Shown here one piece after another: positions 58,767-64,000 of a DNA stretch of 64,000 nucleotides. The notes beneath the pieces are model-generated. The model was not told the origin of the DNA, ran no database searches, and saw nothing but the letters and a program-made list of their open reading frames with translations. The translations under genes and the position numbers were made by a program. Every line of letters begins with the position of its first letter. Position 1 is the first letter of the stretch. Source of the DNA: Citrus sinensis (Eukaryota > Streptophyta > Magnoliopsida > Sapindales > Rutaceae); NCBI RefSeq assembly GCF_022201045.2, contig NC_068559.1, positions 15,805,501 through 15,869,500 of the forward strand. Reading direction: 5' to 3'.

Positions 58767-59359
58767 TGATGTAAACACATTCTCCTTCTTGACTTGCAGC
58801 TTGTCAGCCAGCAAGTTTCAGTTTTTGCCTAAATTCTGGAAAGCTCTTTGCCATATTTAATAAATCTGCTTTTAGCTCTCAATGCACAGGCAATTGGTGA
58901 TATACTTGTTTTCAGTGGCAGAACATCAGTTATCAGGCAAAAACATGAAACTCCCTATGCATGCCAACAAAACAGCTTGCAATAACCCTTCATTTGGAAA
59001 ATTATGCATGCTTGATCTTGTGATCAATTTCAGGTGTTGCGTAGAATACTATCATGAGTAATGTTAATTAATTGATATAAGAAATACAATATAAAGTAGT
59101 AAAATACGATGCTGCACCAAATATAGATGGCGATTTTTTATTAAGTTTGGATTTGGTAATGTATGTCCATTATTCATCTCTATTCCCATAAATTCTCAAA
59201 ATTCGTAGCTACATTTGAATCTGATGACAATTTTTCGAACTTAGATATGATACGAATGTCTCTAATTAGAGTATTGCCATCGTGATATTGTTTTGAGAGG
59301 ACAGGAGGACTACAAGATCGATTATTCTAATATAATTTTTAGGCCTGAATACGCCAACC
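58767..59359. other. Spacer before the second tRNA-Ser
   Basis: No frame or repeat recognised. No similarity to the upstream flank of the first tRNA copy was noticed, apart from the tRNA itself. Confidence 0.45.
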
Positions 59360-59441
59360 GTCGATATGTCCGAGTGGTTAAGGAGACAGACTTGAAATCT
59401 GTTGGGCTTCGCCCGCGCAGGTTCGAACCCTGCTGTCGACG
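59360..59441 (+). tRNA. tRNA-Ser(UGA), copy 2
   Basis: 82 nt, identical base for base to 55902-55983, with the same fold and TGA anticodon. A CAA motif lies just upstream (CGCCAACC), typical of plant tRNA start sites. A T-run at about 59457-59464 could terminate Pol III transcription. Flanks differ from copy 1, so the repeated unit is essentially the tRNA alone. Confidence 0.97.
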
Positions 59442-59929
59442 TTCCAGCAAATCAATTTTTTTTGCAACCGCTTTGTTTTGCAGTTGTAGAAAGTAGGAAA
59501 AGTAGAATCTTGAAGCACAAACGTTTCTATTTAGGTTGCAAGCTCAAGCACAACAAATTTACATAAATTGACTCTTCTCACAAACTTGAAACCTCCTTAC
59601 ATCAACACCTTAGGATGACCTGAATAACAAATTTACATAAATTGACTCTTCTCACAAACTTGAAGCCTTCTTCTTACATCAATACCTTACGATAACCTGC
59701 TTCTAAACAAGTAAATAAACCAATTAAACAGTCTAAAGAGAAGAAACGTTGACAGAGCAGTTCTGGTTGCATCTGTTTGGCATTTTTGGAATGAAAAAAC
59801 CAGACGCAACCAAATAGCTCTAGCGGAGTTGTGCTTCCCCTTGGTTTAATTGCATTTCACTTCACAAATCTGACTTAAGAATAGAGACTTTCTAAGATAA
59901 AAGAGAATAAGGATTCTATAGGACTTTGA
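59442..59929. other. 3' flank of the phospholipase C gene
   Basis: Contains a short direct repeat, AACAAATTTACATAAATTGA, at about 59552-59571 and again near 59626, each followed by CTCTTCTCACAAACTTGAA. Otherwise spacer and likely 3' UTR. Confidence 0.5.
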
Positions 59930-62209
59930 CTAATTGTGAATTGAGGATCTTGTTGTGAGTGATGACCTCATATCCACAATGGCAGATTCATCTGCTCCCA
60001 ACTTGACTGCCTCTTTGCTTGCTCTAATAAACCGCGAGACAGCTCCCTTCGCATACTCATGAGCTTCTTTTACGGTCATCTTCTTGCCCATCTCATCTGG
60101 GAAGCTGCTCAAGAAGTGGTCGCCATTGAGAACAGCTGCTAATTGAACTACCTCACTCTGAAACTCTGATAGTCCTCCATCTTCTTTCGCTTCTGTCTTC
60201 CTCAAAGGTGCCACATCTGGCAAGGTCTCTGCAGTAGACATAAGAAAAACAAACTAAATTTTTGCCACGTATCATCAATCTTGAAAATTGCCAAAACTTA
60301 TTATTGAATTTTCTTTTTCATTTTTAAGCCAGCAAAGATGGTCAATATACTGGTTTTTTCCCACCAAAGTTTCTGTGATTTATTGCCGCATAAAGTTTAC
60401 TCCCAAATTACAGATGACTCCAAGTAGTGTATGATCGGCAAATCTTAGATTTGCAAAAACCAATAGCATACCCGGACAGTCTGTTCTGGGAGAAGTCAAT
60501 TGCCCAACAACCTCCTCAAACGTGCCAGCCCAAGCATCTCTGTGAGTCAAGAAGTTCGAAGAAAGATTGAACATTTTCTTTATAGTTGCAGGGATTGAAG
60601 AGTGCTCAAACTCGGAATTTGGAGTAGGGCCTTTTGGGCCACTCATCACTGTAATATTGCAAAGAACGAACAAATACATATCAATGCAATAGATAATAAA
60701 ATTGAAAATAGATAAATACATCCATTTTAGTTTCTATCTGGACAATTTTCAATAGTATGCACCTAAAAGACATTTATACACTAGCCAGATTATGAAATCC
60801 CTCCACCTGTAATTTCATACAGGACTTAAACCAGCGTGTCAAAATCAATTGACCTTAAACAATATACAGTACAGTATGTTTGGCATGCAGATCCAGATAA
60901 CGAAGATTGACTGAGGAAATCAACAAGACCATATCCTACATTTTATGAAAAGTCTAGGCCATTTGACACAATGAAATTAATTGGGACATTAATTAACTGT
61001 CAGAAATCAGCATCAACTACAGCTGTGTGATTTACAAAACAATTCTGCTACTAAACCCCAAACACTAGACAGAAAAAGATAACAGACACAAAGTAAAGAA
61101 AAATTAAGTTTACCAGTCCCTTTCTTGATCCAAGGAGACACCATAATTGTCGGCACGCGAACACCAAGCCTATCAAACTTGAAGAAAGAAGGAGCAGGGC
61201 CAGTGTTCCCATCTGGATTAGGAACATTAACATATGGAGTCTCAACATGATCATAAAACCCACCATGCTCATCATAAGTAATGACCAAAAGAGTCTCATT
61301 CCATTGAGGACTAGCTCTCAATGTCTCATAAACCTCCTTAACAAGCTTTTGCCCATTAGCAACATCATGAGATGGATGATCATCATTACCAGGAAACCCT
61401 TTAAGATCGAAATAACGCGGCTCAATTACAGTCAAGCTTGGCAAATTCCCTTTTCTAGCATCCCTCTTAAACTTCAAATCATACTGATGAAACTTAAATA
61501 TGTACTTCAATTTCCTTAAATTCCTATAGAACAAAGTGGAGGGTATGGTTTGAAAGTAAATACCAAAGTCAATGCCATTCTCATGCAATGAATCAAAAAT
61601 GGTCTTTTGAGGGTATCCTTGAGCAAGTAGCTTCTTGACATGGCTTGTTGAGCCATGAGAAGTAGCAGAGTAAACAAAAAGCCTATTCGGTTGTGTGGGA
61701 CCAGGAATTGACGAGAACCATCTATCATATAGAGCAAATTCTCTAATAAGTGCAGCATAGACAGGGACAGCCTCAGCGCTAAAGCCTTTCATGACAGTTT
61801 CAGACAAATTAGGAGACATTGACAATGCCTGCTCAACAAAACCAGACATTGAAGGGATAACGCCAGAGCCAAATACCTGTTGCTCCACAGCCTCAAAAGA
61901 ATGACCCGGATCCGGATCCACAAACTCAGCATCATCCGTGAAGCAAATGGTCTGCGACTTCGGAGTCTTGGTTGAAACAGAGTTGCATTCATTTCCAGTG
62001 ACTCCATTGATTCTTGGGTTGATGGCTTTCTTCATCCACCCAAGCATGTGATCAAAGGATCTGTTCTCCATCACTAACACCACTATTGTCTTAATGGGTG
62101 ACTGCTGCTGTTGTGCTTGTGCTAAAAAAACACATGAAACAGTGATTACAATAACCAGCAACAAAATGGCTGAAAATGAAAATGGTGGCTTCACTTTGGA
62201 ACCTTTCAT
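59930..62209 (-). CDS. NPC: Non-specific phospholipase C (NPC1/NPC2-like)
   Basis: Three exons (61114-62209, 60472-60648, 59930-60228) encode about 523 residues, normal for the family. These enzymes cleave phosphatidylcholine and related lipids to diacylglycerol and take part in membrane remodelling. A signal peptide is visible ([19 protein letters not shown], residues 12-30). The phosphoesterase motifs are intact: [13 protein letters not shown] (47-59), [33 protein letters not shown] and [13 protein letters not shown]. The C-terminal part has [19 protein letters not shown] and ends [14 protein letters not shown] start at ATG 62207-62209, because the frame upstream opens only with TTG at 62257. 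All introns are GT/AG. The choice between NPC1 and NPC2 is from memory and unsure. Confidence 0.93.
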
Positions 62210-62574
62210 GGCTGCTGCTTCTTGCCTAGCTTGTGAAAAAGATTGGAATTTGGGCAAATGGGTAAGTTTTTTTGCCTTTTGTATAACTATACATACACTA
62301 CGGCTTGTCTGGGGTAGCCTTTTTAATTAAGCAAACTATGGCAACGAGGAACATATGGCACTGAACATAATGATTTTTGTACGTTTCTTTTTCGATATTT
62401 ATGTGAGCAAACTCACAAAACAAAAGAATATATCATCAGTATACGAATGTCTGTGTATGTGACTGTGAGTGCAAGAAGTAGATTTGGTTAACAGACCACA
62501 GATAAAAAAGAGAAGCTTCTGGTTTTGATTGATTTCGATTTTTGTGCGCTATCTTTATTCTCCTGCTGCTCTGC

Positions 62575-62583
62575 TTTATAAAG
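62575..62583 (-). promoter_or_regulatory. Candidate TATA box of the phospholipase C gene
   Basis: CTTTATAAA on the minus strand, about 370 bp upstream of the ATG. It would imply a leader of about 330 bases, possibly with an intron. No stronger motif was noticed. Confidence 0.35.
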
Positions 62584-63639
62584 TAAATTAAATGAAAAGA
62601 AAAAGAAAGTAAAATTTGATAGTGACCTCTGTTTCACTTTCATCTTGTGGGTTAATGTATAAATTCTTATATCAAACGTGGCCAAATGGTCCACCTCAAT
62701 CGTAAATTTCTGTTTAGTGAGAAACGATTGTCTGCTGTGAGGTACCATGGAAATACGATAGACTGATGGATCATCTATCCTTACTTATATTTATGCATGT
62801 GTAATTAAGCATGAATAATTAGGGATCAATTTACCTTTAAAGTAAGTCTTCCTAAATTTTTAGATTGTACTAAAAATAAACGTAATAGACTGTAAATTTT
62901 TAATATATTTATAAATTTGTAATCATTCAATAGTCCATAGAAACTCAGTGGAAGTATTTTACAAGTAATTTTATTTGATTAGACAACTGACCGTATTCAA
63001 ATCTTAGAGAATTAGAAACTAAAAAGTTAATTTAAACTTTTTTTAATATCCTAACCTTACTTAAGAAGTAGGAAAAAAAACAAAAGGAGCAAATACGGCG
63101 GAATATTGAGGGTCATTTTCGTTTTTTTTAATTATTGAATTTCATTTTTAGGGCAAAAATACAGTTTCCATTGTGCTGGCAACATGAAATTTTATTTTAA
63201 GTCGACAATATCTCAAAGCATATCACGTGATGAATAGAAGGAAAACATTGCTGATTGATGTTTTATGCTTACAAGCTGGCAAAGCTCTCTGTGGAGTGTG
63301 GACTTATCAGTCTTTTCAACTGAAAATACAACCGACTCTGGCTGGCATTTTGTTTAATGACAGATTCACTTGTAACTCCTCTATATGAATGCCTAATTAA
63401 TGCTAATTAACAGGTTTTTTTTGGAGGTTTTATTGGGGAAAAAAAATAATTAACAGTCGTTTGTTTCATTTTACACAATTTATTCTCTATGTCTGAAATT
63501 TAAAATGTTGAATGCTTGTTTGATTACTTTTTTTAAAAAAAATTGTAGAAAAGCAATCTAGTATTTTTCACTTGCAATAAATTTTAGTTGAAAATTCGTC
63601 AGAGAATTTTTTTATTATGCTTCACATTTAACACATTCT
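62584..63639. other. Upstream region of the phospholipase C gene
   Basis: AT-rich sequence without recognised genes or repeats. The part closest to 62584 is presumably promoter. Confidence 0.45.
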
Positions 63640-64000
63640 TAGTGGGGATGGCAAAAATCCCCACGGGTACGGGTACCCTGGGAGATTTTCTCCATTTAAA
63701 AAGGGTATGGGGATAATTTTATACCTAATTTCTTATTCGGGGAAGGGACGAAAATTTTTTTTTACCCAATTTCTTATTCGGGGAGGGGACGAGGATGAGG
63801 TGGAATCCCCATCCCCTACCCATTTCCCCATTTTAATTTTTAATTTTTTTTAATTTTTTAAAATTACTAGTAAATAAATTATAAAATTTAAATTATAAAT
63901 ATTGGTAAAAATAAAAAATATCAAAATATTTATATTATTAAACTTTTAGGCTTAATTAACTAATTAAAGTCCTAAATTTTTATTTAGGACATTAAAAAGA
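63640..64000. repeat. GGGGA/TCCCC-rich repeat running to the window edge, unidentified
   Basis: Unusually GC-rich islands (ATCCCCACGGGTACGGGTAC, GGGGAAGGGACG, GGGGAGGGGACGAGG, ATCCCCATCCCCTACCC) in AT-rich surroundings. The block TTTCTTATTCGGGGA occurs twice, at about 63729 and 63769. Similar GGGGATGGGG sequences are widespread in plants as part of a mobile repeat, but I cannot name the family and the right end is outside the window. Confidence 0.35.

Noticed and set aside
9643-62209. A functional cluster of the host genes
   Set aside because: The eight host genes belong to unrelated processes, sit on both strands and are separated by transposons. No biosynthetic or regulatory grouping is supported.
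62210-62257. Earlier start for the phospholipase C protein
   Set aside because: The frame opens with TTG at 62257. The ATG at 62209 directly precedes a standard signal peptide.

Overview
The window is nuclear DNA of a flowering plant, most likely a woody eudicot. The AT-rich spacers, short spliced genes with GT-AG introns, plant-only families (XTH, nodulin-like MFS, non-specific phospholipase C, thylakoid-lumen DUF1499 protein) and plant transposon types all agree. Citrus or a relative is my best guess, from impression rather than any search.

Host genes, left to right: an aldo-keto reductase (9643-11312, minus); a xyloglucan endotransglucosylase/hydrolase (19211-20324, plus); an NF-YC transcription factor subunit (23383-24078, minus); a J-domain/DUF3444 protein (28212-30623, minus, with a 5' exon near 32042-32075); a nodulin-like MFS transporter (33618-36029, minus); a thylakoid-lumen DUF1499 protein (39925-41005, minus); Mediator subunit 30 (56084-57107, plus); a non-specific phospholipase C (59930-62209, minus). 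Two identical tRNA-Ser(UGA) genes lie at 55902-55983 and 59360-59441. These genes are unrelated single-copy neighbours, not a cluster or pathway.

The spaces between them are mostly transposons, and Mutator-like elements (MULEs) dominate. I delimit eight by terminal inverted repeats plus target duplications: 6628-9421 (a Pack-MULE carrying a lipase fragment, with a solo LTR inside its left arm), 11666-11760 (95 bp), 11955-16559 (MuDR-type transposase), 16593-17635 (non-autonomous, with unidentified cargo), 37098-38002 (long-arm foldback), 41525-42278, 44413-50275 (FAR1-type transposase plus a convergent GRF zinc-finger gene) and 57932-58757 (short relative of the previous element).

Other mobile DNA: a young Ty1/copia element (275-5887) inside a 31-bp minisatellite; a solo LTR (6691-8317); a nest of Tourist-like ends (24885-27825) holding a fossil caulimovirid fragment (25987-27426); and a 5'-truncated LINE with RNase H (54029-55685). 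Coordinates of exons and element ends were read by eye from the sequence and have not been checked by alignment software.
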